Below are positions 7,579 to 13,919 of a stretch of DNA of 14,507 nt, in pieces (within the stretch, counting starts at the first letter, position 1; each line of letters starts with the position of its first letter). Position numbers and translations under genes: made by a program. The DNA lies in NCBI GenBank assembly GCA_947453875.1, contig CANGIH010000014.1, forward strand, positions 1 to 14,507, in the 5' to 3' direction. Under the pieces are notes generated by a model, which saw only the letters and a list, made by a program, of their open reading frames with translations, was not told where the DNA came from and searched no databases. This DNA comes from Planctomycetaceae bacterium. GTDB lineage: Bacteria; Planctomycetota; Planctomycetia; Pirellulales; UBA1268.

Positions 7579-8571
7579 TCAGGAAGGAGAGGCCATCACC
7601 CACAACAGCCAGGCCACCGGCGCCGCGACGAGCAGTGAATCGACCAGATCGAGCACACCGCCGAGGGCACCGAGCGTCGCCCCGGAATCCTTCACCCCGG
7701 CTTCCCGCTTGAGAAGCGACTCGGAGAGGTCGCCGAGGATCCCCGCGGCACCGACGAGGAGCCCGTGGGGGATCCAGCCTCCGAACGGCCCTGCCGTGCC
7801 GGCGCCGGCTGGAGTGAGCATGCCGCGTAGGGGCCCGAGGACGATCCAAGACGCCACCAACGCCCCCAGGAACGAGCCGACGGCACCTTCCCAGGTCTTC
7901 CCCGGGCTGAGCACCGGCGCCATCCGGCTCCGGCCGAGCGTCGAGCCAACGAGATACGCGCAGACATCGCCCGCCTTCACCGCCGCGATCATGGCGAGCA
8001 ACGGCACGAGCCCCGGCGGATGCCAACCGAGTTCGTAGGTGGGGGTGCCGGTGAGGCGGAGACTGACGATAAATGACAGTGGCAATGCCACCGCCAAAAG
8101 TCCCAGGGCCGAGCCCGCCAGACGCTCGATGGCGCCTTCCCCCTGACGGTAGACAACGATCTCGACGATGAAGGCCAGGACCATCGTGGCGACCAAGGCC
8201 GCGACCACCCAACCGGCGGCGGCCAGAGGCGATCCCCCCCTTCCCGCACCATGGAACGCGGGGCTGGCGAGCGCCGCTGTCACGGGGAGGCCGACGCAGC
8301 CGGCAACAAGAACAGGGACTCGCGGGGGGAGTCGACGGAGCGCGAGGATGCCCGCCAGTTCGATCGCAGCTCCTACGCCGAGCAGGAGAGCCAGCGGGAG
8401 CAACCACATCGCCGGCCCCGCTCCCCACAGCCCGACCGCATCGGCCCACACCAGCGGCAGGAACGCTCCGAGGAGCCCGAAGCCGGTGATCACGCGGGCC
8501 ATCCGCGCGGGTGCCGCGGGGCGGGCCGGTTCGACGGCCGTTGGCGATTCGGCGTTGCCTCGCGGTATCAC
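7579..8571 (-). CDS. cdsA: Phosphatidate cytidylyltransferase (CDP-diglyceride synthase)
   Basis: CdsA makes CDP-diacylglycerol from CTP and phosphatidic acid at the inner membrane, the branch point of phospholipid synthesis. The 330-residue product has many hydrophobic segments and the C-terminal family core: K-A-G-D-V-C-A-Y (199-206), S-P-G-K-T-W-E-G (222-229), L-L-K-R (286-289), K-D (294-295) and L-D-L-V-D-S (307-312). The two metal-binding-type Asp residues (D308, D311) are present, but the signature P-G-H-G-G-x-x-D-R is changed to G-A-L-G-G-V-L-D-L. The frame is open to 8676, but the GTG at 8571 is chosen because it overlaps the uppS stop as GTGA. An ATG at 8502 is an alternative. uppS-cdsA is a classic gene pair, which supports the assignment despite the altered signature. 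Confidence 0.88.
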   Translation of the reverse strand: MIPRGNAESPTAVEPARPAAPARMARVITGFGLLGAFLPLVWADAVGLWGAGPAMWLLPLALLLGVGAAIELAGILALRRLPPRVPVLVAGCVGLPVTAALASPAFHGAGRGGSPLAAAGWVVAALVATMVLAFIVEIVVYRQGEGAIERLAGSALGLLAVALPLSFIVSLRLTGTPTYELGWHPPGLVPLLAMIAAVKAGDVCAYLVGSTLGRSRMAPVLSPGKTWEGAVGSFLGALVASWIVLGPLRGMLTPAGAGTAGPFGGWIPHGLLVGAAGILGDLSESLLKREAGVKDSGATLGALGGVLDLVDSLLVAAPVAWLLWVMASPS

Positions 8572-9404
8572 AGCTTGCCGAGCCCCCCGAACCGTCGTTC
8601 CCTGGAGGCGTACGCCGCGAGCGCGGCGTCGAGGCGGACCTCGTCGAAGTCGGGCCACAGGGCATCGGTCACCCACAGCTCCGCATAGCTGATCTGCCAG
8701 AGGAGGAAGTTGCTGACACGCATCTCACCGGCGGTGCGGATGAGGAGGTCGGGGTCGGTGCTGCCGGCGGTGTCGAGTTGGGCCGCGAACCGCTCCTCGT
8801 CGATCAACTCGGGGTCGAGGGTGCCGTCGCGGGCGGCACGGGCCAGGCGTCTGGCGGCCTCGACAATCTCCGCCCTCGCGCCGTAATTGATTGCCAGGCA
8901 GAGCCGCATGCCGTCGTTGCCCGCCGTGAGTTCCGCCGTCCGGTCGAGGGCGGCGAGCGTGTCGGCTGGAAGCCCTTCACGCCGACCGATCATCGAAAGC
9001 CTCACCCGCTGCTCCATGAGGAGGTCCCGCTCCTCGACGAGATACTGCTCGAGGAGGCACATCAGGAACGTCAACTCCGGCTGCGGACGGCGCCAGTTCT
9101 CGCTCGACAGGCAGTAGAGGGTGAGTTGCTCCACGCCACGGCGCACGCACTCTTCGGTGATCCGCCGGACACTCGTCACTCCGCGGCGGTGCCCCTCGAT
9201 GCGTGGCAGACCGCGGGACTGGGCCCACCGGCCGTTGCCATCCATGATGATGGCGATGTGGCGGGGGAATTGCCCAGAGGGAACAGTGTCCGAGGCCGGC
9301 GGCACCGGTTGTCCATCTGTCCCGTCCGTCATCGAGCCAAGCGGCGAGCCGGCCTCGCCGGGCGACATCGCCCCACCCGATGATCGAGTTTTGCGCGGCG
9401 ACAC
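8568..9404 (-). CDS. uppS: Undecaprenyl diphosphate synthase (isoprenyl transferase)
   Basis: Cis-prenyltransferase that extends farnesyl diphosphate with isopentenyl diphosphate to the C55 lipid carrier for cell-wall and polysaccharide synthesis. All family motifs are visible: H-I-A-I-I-M-D-G-N-G-R-W-A (49-61, catalytic D55), G-H-R-R-G (71-75), L-Y-C-L-S-S-E-N-W (96-104), and the C-terminal D-L-L-I-R-T-A-G-E-x-R-x-S-N-F-L-L-W-Q (219-237) and A-E-L-W-V-T-D-A-L-W-P-D-F. The start is uncertain. GTG at 9404 is chosen because GGGGGAG lies five bases upstream, giving 278 residues. A GTG at 9425, ATG at 9368 and ATG at 9332 (254 residues, closest to the usual length) are alternatives; the first 45 or so residues are low-complexity and poorly conserved. 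It follows purA closely and overlaps cdsA by four bases. Confidence 0.95.
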   Translation of the reverse strand: MSPRKTRSSGGAMSPGEAGSPLGSMTDGTDGQPVPPASDTVPSGQFPRHIAIIMDGNGRWAQSRGLPRIEGHRRGVTSVRRITEECVRRGVEQLTLYCLSSENWRRPQPELTFLMCLLEQYLVEERDLLMEQRVRLSMIGRREGLPADTLAALDRTAELTAGNDGMRLCLAINYGARAEIVEAARRLARAARDGTLDPELIDEERFAAQLDTAGSTDPDLLIRTAGEMRVSNFLLWQISYAELWVTDALWPDFDEVRLDAALAAYASRERRFGGLGKL

Positions 9405-9409
9405 GGCTT

Positions 9410-9416
9410 CTCCCCC
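9410..9416 (-). promoter_or_regulatory. Ribosome-binding site of uppS
   Basis: GGGGGAG lies five bases upstream of the GTG at 9404, the strongest Shine-Dalgarno-like site seen in the window. It is the main argument for this start over the downstream ATG codons at 9368 and 9332. Confidence 0.5.
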
Positions 9417-9431
9417 AAGCGGCACACGGTG

Positions 9432-10799
9432 TCAGACCTTTGCCGCCGATGGGTGCGGGGGGCGGGTCGATGCGGGCGGCGTGGCGGCCCCGCCGCCGAA
9501 CGAAGCCCCATGGCGGAAAATCGTCTGGGCCCGGTCCGGCCCGACCGACACGATCGCCACCGGCCGGCCGAGGAGTTCGCCGATCCGATCGAGGTAGGCA
9601 CGCGCCTGCCGGGGAAGGTCGTCATAGCCCCGCACTTCGGTCAGATCTTCATCCCATCCGGGCAGGGTCTCGTAGACGGGGCGGGCGTTCTTCAGGTCAT
9701 CGACATGGCTGGGGAAATGGGTCACCCGCTTGCCATCGATCTCGTAGGCGGAGCAGATCTTCACCTCGTCGAGCCCGGAGAGGACATCGAGGAGCATCAC
9801 GGCCAGATGGTCGACCCCGGAGAGCCGGGCGGTGTAGCGGGCGGCGACGGCGTCGAACCATCCACAGCGACGGGGGCGCATCGTCACGGTGCCGTATTCG
9901 CGGCCACGCTCGCGAAGATGCTCGCCGATCGGATTGATCTGCTCGGTGGGAAGCGGGCCTCCCCCCACGCGGGTGGAGTAGGCCTTCACGACACCGATCA
10001 CCCGGTTGACCCATCGCCCCGGCACGCCCGATCCACTCGACACCCCGACCCCCGAGGAGTTGCTGCTGGTGACGAAGGGGAAGGTGCCATGGTCGATGTC
10101 GAGGAGCGATCCCTGCGCCCCCTCGAAGAGGAGCCGCTTGCCGACCTCGACCTCGTCGAGCAGGAACGCCGTCGTGTCGGCGACATGGGGCTCGAGCCGC
10201 GCGGCATGGAGAGCGTAGTCGGCATGGATCGCCGCGGCATCGAGGGGCTGAATCCCGGCGGCAGCGCCTCCCCACCCCGCGAACAGCCGATTCTTCACCT
10301 CGACGATGTGAGCGAGCTTTTCGCGGAAGTCAGGGCGGTAGAGATCACCGAGGCGGATGGCGAGTGACCGGCCGACCTTGTCGCGGTAGCAGGGGCCGAT
10401 GCCGCGGCCCGTGGTGCCGATCGCCTCGCCGCCGGAAAGGCTGCCGTCGAGGAGACGATCCTCGGTGACGTGCCACGGGAAGACAACATGCGCCCGGTCC
10501 GAGAGGAGGAGCTTGCGGCCGATTTTCACGCCGCGTGACTCGAGGCCATCCATCTCGCGGATGACGCTGGCGGGATCGAGGACGACGCCGCCGGTGACGA
10601 CGCAAGTCACGCCATCGCGGAGAATCCCGCTGGGGATCAGCGACAGCTTCCAGGTCTGGCCGCCGGAGACGACGGTGTGACCGGCGTTGGCGCCCCCCTG
10701 ATAGCGGACGACGACGTCGTGTTCTTCGGTGAGGATATCGACGAGCTTCCCCTTGGCCTCGTCACCCCATTGCAGACCGATGACGCAGGTGCCGGGCAC
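9432..10799 (-). CDS. purA: Adenylosuccinate synthetase
   Basis: PurA joins IMP and aspartate with GTP hydrolysis, the first committed step to AMP, in the cytoplasm. With the GTG at 10799 the product is 455 residues (family about 430). The N-terminal Q-W-G-D-E-A-K-G-K motif puts the catalytic Asp at residue 13, and N-A-G-H-T-V places the catalytic His at 41, exactly as in E. coli PurA, which supports this start. Other signatures are T-T-G-R-G-I-G-P, E-G-A-Q-G-S-L-L-D-I-D-H-G-T-F-P-F-V-T-S and the substrate loop E-Y-G-T-V-T-M-R-P-R-R-C-G-W-F-D, where Met replaces the usual Gly. A Gly/Ala/Pro-rich tail of about 20 residues follows the conserved C-terminus. GAGGA sits nine bases before the GTG. 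The frame is open to 10925 but the extra residues do not look homologous. It is the first gene of the minus-strand block with uppS and cdsA. Confidence 0.95.
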   Translation of the reverse strand: MPGTCVIGLQWGDEAKGKLVDILTEEHDVVVRYQGGANAGHTVVSGGQTWKLSLIPSGILRDGVTCVVTGGVVLDPASVIREMDGLESRGVKIGRKLLLSDRAHVVFPWHVTEDRLLDGSLSGGEAIGTTGRGIGPCYRDKVGRSLAIRLGDLYRPDFREKLAHIVEVKNRLFAGWGGAAAGIQPLDAAAIHADYALHAARLEPHVADTTAFLLDEVEVGKRLLFEGAQGSLLDIDHGTFPFVTSSNSSGVGVSSGSGVPGRWVNRVIGVVKAYSTRVGGGPLPTEQINPIGEHLRERGREYGTVTMRPRRCGWFDAVAARYTARLSGVDHLAVMLLDVLSGLDEVKICSAYEIDGKRVTHFPSHVDDLKNARPVYETLPGWDEDLTEVRGYDDLPRQARAYLDRIGELLGRPVAIVSVGPDRAQTIFRHGASFGGGAATPPASTRPPHPSAAKV

Positions 10800-10963
10800 G
10801 GAAGGAAATCCTCGGGAGGGGGGCCGGAAGTCCAGCGAAAACAAAGAAAGACGGCGAATCCGCCGGAGCCGGCCGCCGCATGGCCCACCCGGTGTAGAGT
10901 CTAGGATGGGGCAACCCCCGGTCAAGCCGCCCTGACAGCACCCACCATTAATAGTCTGCGCCG
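10800..10963. other. Divergent intergenic region purA / pseudouridine synthase
   Basis: This 164-base gap lies between divergent genes and should carry both promoters. It contains an odd-length palindrome TAGAGTCTA at 10895-10903, and an A/T-richer patch (ATTAATAGT, 10947-10955) just before the plus-strand ATG. No pair of -35/-10 hexamers with normal spacing could be assigned on either strand. If the ATTAATAGT patch acts as a -10 element, the plus-strand transcript would be almost leaderless. Confidence 0.5.
10809..10813 (-). promoter_or_regulatory. Ribosome-binding site of purA
   Basis: GAGGA nine bases upstream of the GTG at 10799, agreeing with the start inferred from the conserved catalytic residue positions (Asp13, His41). 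Confidence 0.4.
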
Positions 10964-12145
10964 ATGAAGAACCCGAAGCCGCCCCGGAATGTCCACCACG
11001 TCGGCGCTGCCGAGGCTGGCCAGACCCTGTCGGCGTTCCTGCGGGTCCGGCTCGGAGGCTGCAGTTGGTCGCGGGTGCAGAAATTGGTGCGATCGCGGCA
11101 TGTCATGGTCCATGGCAATGTGTCCACCGATGCCGCCCGTCGCCTGAAAGAGGGGGAGGTGGTGAAGGTGCTCGAGGCCGCGGCTGCCGCCCCGCCCCGG
11201 GCCGATGATGTGAGGATCGTCCACCTCGACGATTCGGTCGTCGTGGTCGACAAGCCGGCGCTGGTGACCACCACCCGCCACGCCGAGGAACGCGACTGGC
11301 CGGCACGACGGCGGCAGGTGCAACCGACTCTCGACGAGATGCTGCCGGGCCTGATCGAGCGTGCCCACGAGGGCCGATCGCGGCGTCGCCCAGCGGGCGG
11401 GGATCGAGGCAGTCGGCAGGAACGGGGGGGCCAAGAACGCGCTGGCACCCGCCGCCTCCCGCCGGTCCGGGCGGTGCACCGCATCGACCGGGAGACGAGC
11501 GGCTTGCTGGTGTTCGCCAGGAACGTTCCCGCCGAACGGATCCTTGCCGAACAGTTCCGCGCCCACACCACCCACCGACGGTATCTCGCGGTCTGCGTCG
11601 GGCGCGTCGAGGCCGGCACGATCATCTCGAACCTCGTCAGGGATCGCGGCGACGGTCGTCGTGGCTCGAGCGAAGACGGCGAGGGGAAGCGTTCCGTGAC
11701 CCACGTCCGCCCGATCGAGCACTTCGGCGACGACTACACCCTCGTCGAATGCCGGCTCGAGACGGGGCGCACCCACCAGATCCGCATCCACATGGCCGAA
11801 AACGGCCACCCGGTCTGCGGCGAGAAGGTCTATTCGGCGCCACGGGGGACGGAGATCGTGGATCGCTCCGAGGCCCGCCGGGTGGCGCTCCACGCGGCCG
11901 AACTCGGCTTCGTCCATCCGCTCAGCGGCGACGATGTACGGTTTACGAGCCCCCTCCCCGACGACATCGCTCGATTGGTGAAACGGCTCCGCGGGCTCGC
12001 CGCAGGCATCCGTGGCGCGCCCCCTGCCCATCGCCACGAAGAGCGGCGAAGGCCGTCGTCACGCGGTCCGTCGCGCGCCAGGCCCGAAGCGATCGAACCG
12101 GTCGATGCCGATGCCGGCGACGACGACCACATCGATGAAGGCTGA
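10964..12145 (+). CDS. RluA-family pseudouridine synthase with S4 domain
   Basis: Converts uridine to pseudouridine in RNA; RluC/RluD-type members modify 23S rRNA, but the exact target here cannot be told from sequence. The 393-residue product has an N-terminal S4 RNA-binding domain (about 18-70), then the catalytic domain with V-D-K-P-A-L-V (95-101), the catalytic motif H-R-I-D-R-E-T-S-G-L-L-V-F (172-184, catalytic D175) and R-L-E-T-G-R-T-H-Q-I-R-I-H (264-276) followed by G-H-P-V-C-G-E-K-V-Y. Between the first and second catalytic motifs an Arg/Gly-rich stretch (about 131-168) replaces the short linker of typical members, and residues 350-393 form a basic-then-acidic tail. It is divergent from purA and its stop is 51 bases before the GcvH-like gene, so the plus-strand genes may be cotranscribed. 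The start has no clear Shine-Dalgarno. Confidence 0.92.
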   Translation: MKNPKPPRNVHHVGAAEAGQTLSAFLRVRLGGCSWSRVQKLVRSRHVMVHGNVSTDAARRLKEGEVVKVLEAAAAAPPRADDVRIVHLDDSVVVVDKPALVTTTRHAEERDWPARRRQVQPTLDEMLPGLIERAHEGRSRRRPAGGDRGSRQERGGQERAGTRRLPPVRAVHRIDRETSGLLVFARNVPAERILAEQFRAHTTHRRYLAVCVGRVEAGTIISNLVRDRGDGRRGSSEDGEGKRSVTHVRPIEHFGDDYTLVECRLETGRTHQIRIHMAENGHPVCGEKVYSAPRGTEIVDRSEARRVALHAAELGFVHPLSGDDVRFTSPLPDDIARLVKRLRGLAAGIRGAPPAHRHEERRRPSSRGPSRARPEAIEPVDADAGDDDHIDEG

Positions 12146-12196
12146 CGAAAGGCCCCGCGGATCGAGGTCACCACCACCGCTTTCCACCGGTTCTCC

Positions 12197-12697
12197 ATGG
12201 ACACCGTCCGCTTCCGGCACGCCCACTTCAGCGCCCGCTTCCCGGCAGGCCACCGCTACGCGCCGTCGCACTTCTGGATGGCGCGGGCGGAGGGGACCGA
12301 TGGCGACATCTGGCGGGTGGGAATGACAAAGTTCGCCACGCGGATGCTCGGGGAGCTGGTCGAGATGGTGCTCGATGTCGTACCCGGGCAAAAGGTCAGC
12401 GGCGGGCAGCGGCTGGGGACCGTCGAGGGCTTCAAGGCGGTCAGCGACCTGTTCTGCGTGATGGAGGGGGAATTCGTGGAGGCCAATCCGCTCCTCCGCT
12501 CCGAATCGTGCCTCACCCACTCCGATCCCCACGGCAACGGCTGGCTCTACTCCATTCGGGGCGTGCCGGCGGAAGGCGAGACCGATGTCCATGGGTACGT
12601 GGCCCTGCTGACCGAGACGGTCGATCGGCTCCATGCGTCCCGCTATAGTGGCTCGGCGCCTCTAGCTGGCGATGGGGATGAAGGCCCTCCTCCCTGA
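12197..12697 (+). CDS. GcvH-like lipoyl-carrier protein
   Basis: Homologous to the glycine cleavage H protein, a small cytoplasmic carrier with a lipoylated lysine on a swinging arm. The aligned core runs from Y-A-P-S-H-F-W-M (21-28, compare Y-T-x-S-H-E-W) through R-V-G-M-T-K-F-A (40-47), G-Q-R-L-G-T-V-E-G-F-K-A-V-S-D-L (70-85; lysine K80, in the place of the canonical E-S-x-K-A) to D-P-H-G-N-G-W-L-Y-S-I (110-120). The product is 166 residues against the usual 125-130, with an additional C-terminal tail (about 122-166) ending in an acidic, Pro-rich stretch. No gcvT or gcvP is in the window; the neighbours are a CobW GTPase (56 bases downstream) and a radical SAM gene. The ATG at 12197 is the only usual start after the in-frame stop at 12143; no Shine-Dalgarno is seen. 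It may be a true GcvH or a carrier for another pathway, as with the lipoate-binding LbpA proteins of sulfur oxidisers. Confidence 0.85.
   Translation: MDTVRFRHAHFSARFPAGHRYAPSHFWMARAEGTDGDIWRVGMTKFATRMLGELVEMVLDVVPGQKVSGGQRLGTVEGFKAVSDLFCVMEGEFVEANPLLRSESCLTHSDPHGNGWLYSIRGVPAEGETDVHGYVALLTETVDRLHASRYSGSAPLAGDGDEGPPP
12644..12649 (+). promoter_or_regulatory. Possible internal -10 element before the CobW gene
   Basis: TATAGT, one mismatch from TATAAT, lies near the 3' end of the GcvH-like gene and about 105 bases upstream of the CobW ATG. No credible -35 partner is seen at normal spacing, so it may be chance. Confidence 0.15.
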
Positions 12698-12753
12698 CCT
12701 GACGGCGCACCCCACCGCCCGGCCCCGGCCTTCGGCTCCGCGAAAGGTCTCCG

Positions 12754-13881
12754 ATGACCACAAGCCCCCGTCCCGCCCGCTACGTGATGATCGGCGGCTT
12801 CCTCGGTGCGGGGAAGACGACGTCGATCCTCCGCGCCGCCGAGTGGCTCACCGGCCGGGGCCTGCGGGTCGGGCTGGTCACCAACGATCAGGCCGGGGGG
12901 CTCGTCGACACGGCAATCGTCAAGGCCCATGCCCTGGCGGTGGAGGAGATCGCCGGCGGCTGTTTCTGCTGCCGCTTCAATTCGCTCGTCGAGGCCGCCG
13001 ATCGATTGGCTCGTGACAGCGCCCCCGACATCCTCCTCGCCGAACCGGTGGGGAGCTGCACCGATCTGGTGGCCACGGTCAGCCTGCCGCTCGGGCGGAT
13101 CTACGGCGACCGCTTCACGATCGCCCCGGTGAGCGTCGTCGTCGATCCGCTGCGGGCGCTGCGGATCCTCGGCATCGATGGCTCCGGCGGCAGCTTCTCC
13201 CCGAACGTCACCTACATCTACCGGAAGCAGCTTGAAGAGGCGGAGATCGTGGTGATCAACAAGTGCGACCTCGTCTCGCCCGCACAGCGAGCCGCACTCC
13301 GCACGGCGCTTGCGGCCGCCCTGCCGGCGGCCCGGGTGTTCGAAATCTCAGCGCGGGACGGCACCGGCCTCGAAGACTGGTTCGGGGCCATCCTCGACAC
13401 CCCGTCGGTGCCCCGTCCGATCGAACAGATCGATTACGATCGCTACGCCGACGGCGAGGCCCTTCTCGGCTGGCTCAATGCCGAGATTCGCCTCGGGGCG
13501 CTCGATGGCCCGGACTGGGATGGCAACAGCCTGCTCGTCCGTCTCCTCGACGCGATCCGCGGTGCCGTCGCCCGGCAGGGACATGAGATCGCCCATCTCA
13601 AGGGGACTCTCACCCTCGAAGGGGACGACTACGAACTGGCCGCCGCGAATCTCGTCCGCTCGGCTTCCTCCCCCGAGCTCTCCCATCGTCTCACCGATCC
13701 GCTCGATGCCGGCCGGCTCCTCATCAACCTTCGCGCCGAGGCCGATCCTGCCCTCCTCGAAACGGCGGTGCGCGAGGCGATCGACGACACCCGGGGCGAT
13801 CTGCCGGCGACGATCGTCCACTGCGAGCATTTCCGTCCGGGCAGGCCGGTGCCGACGCACCGTATCCCGTCCCTTTCGTGA
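12754..13881 (+). CDS. CobW/COG0523-family metallo-GTPase
   Basis: G3E-family P-loop GTPase related to CobW, HypB and UreG, which insert or traffic metal ions (Zn, Ni, Co, Fe). The 375-residue product shows Walker A G-G-F-L-G-A-G-K-T-T (14-23), the G-G-C-F-C-C metal-binding motif of COG0523 proteins (68-73; C70, C72, C73), a switch region L-L-A-E-P-V-G (94-100) and the guanine-specificity motif N-K-C-D (169-172), followed by I-S-A (198-200). The C-terminal part (about 275-345) has the H-L-K-G-T-L and L-I-N-L-R-A-E layout of a divergent CobW_C-like domain, and the tail carries H356, C357, H359 and H369, possible extra metal ligands. The start has GAAAGG six bases upstream. It sits between the GcvH-like gene and a radical SAM gene (38 bases downstream). 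The metal and the client protein are not evident. Confidence 0.9.
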   Translation: MTTSPRPARYVMIGGFLGAGKTTSILRAAEWLTGRGLRVGLVTNDQAGGLVDTAIVKAHALAVEEIAGGCFCCRFNSLVEAADRLARDSAPDILLAEPVGSCTDLVATVSLPLGRIYGDRFTIAPVSVVVDPLRALRILGIDGSGGSFSPNVTYIYRKQLEEAEIVVINKCDLVSPAQRAALRTALAAALPAARVFEISARDGTGLEDWFGAILDTPSVPRPIEQIDYDRYADGEALLGWLNAEIRLGALDGPDWDGNSLLVRLLDAIRGAVARQGHEIAHLKGTLTLEGDDYELAAANLVRSASSPELSHRLTDPLDAGRLLINLRAEADPALLETAVREAIDDTRGDLPATIVHCEHFRPGRPVPTHRIPSLS

Positions 13882-13919
13882 CCAGCCTTCCTGCCCCACC
13901 ACCCGCCCGGCGACCAGCC

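Noticed and set aside
7136..8665. A 509-codon minus-strand frame overlapping cdsA and the propeller gene.
   Set aside because: It is an alternative frame of both genes, Arg/Pro/Ser-rich, with no domain signature.
10895..10903. Palindrome TAGAGTCTA upstream of purA as an operator.
   Set aside because: Only nine bases with an odd centre and a single copy; too short to support an operator call.
12146..12196. Possibility that the GcvH-like gene is a fused or frameshifted continuation of the pseudouridine synthase, as both share one frame.
   Set aside because: A TGA at 12143-12145 separates them, the GcvH core is complete after the ATG at 12197, and the synthase is already full length.
12059..12634. 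A 191-codon minus-strand frame opposite the GcvH-like gene.
   Set aside because: Antisense to a gene with a clear lipoyl-carrier pattern; no motif of its own.
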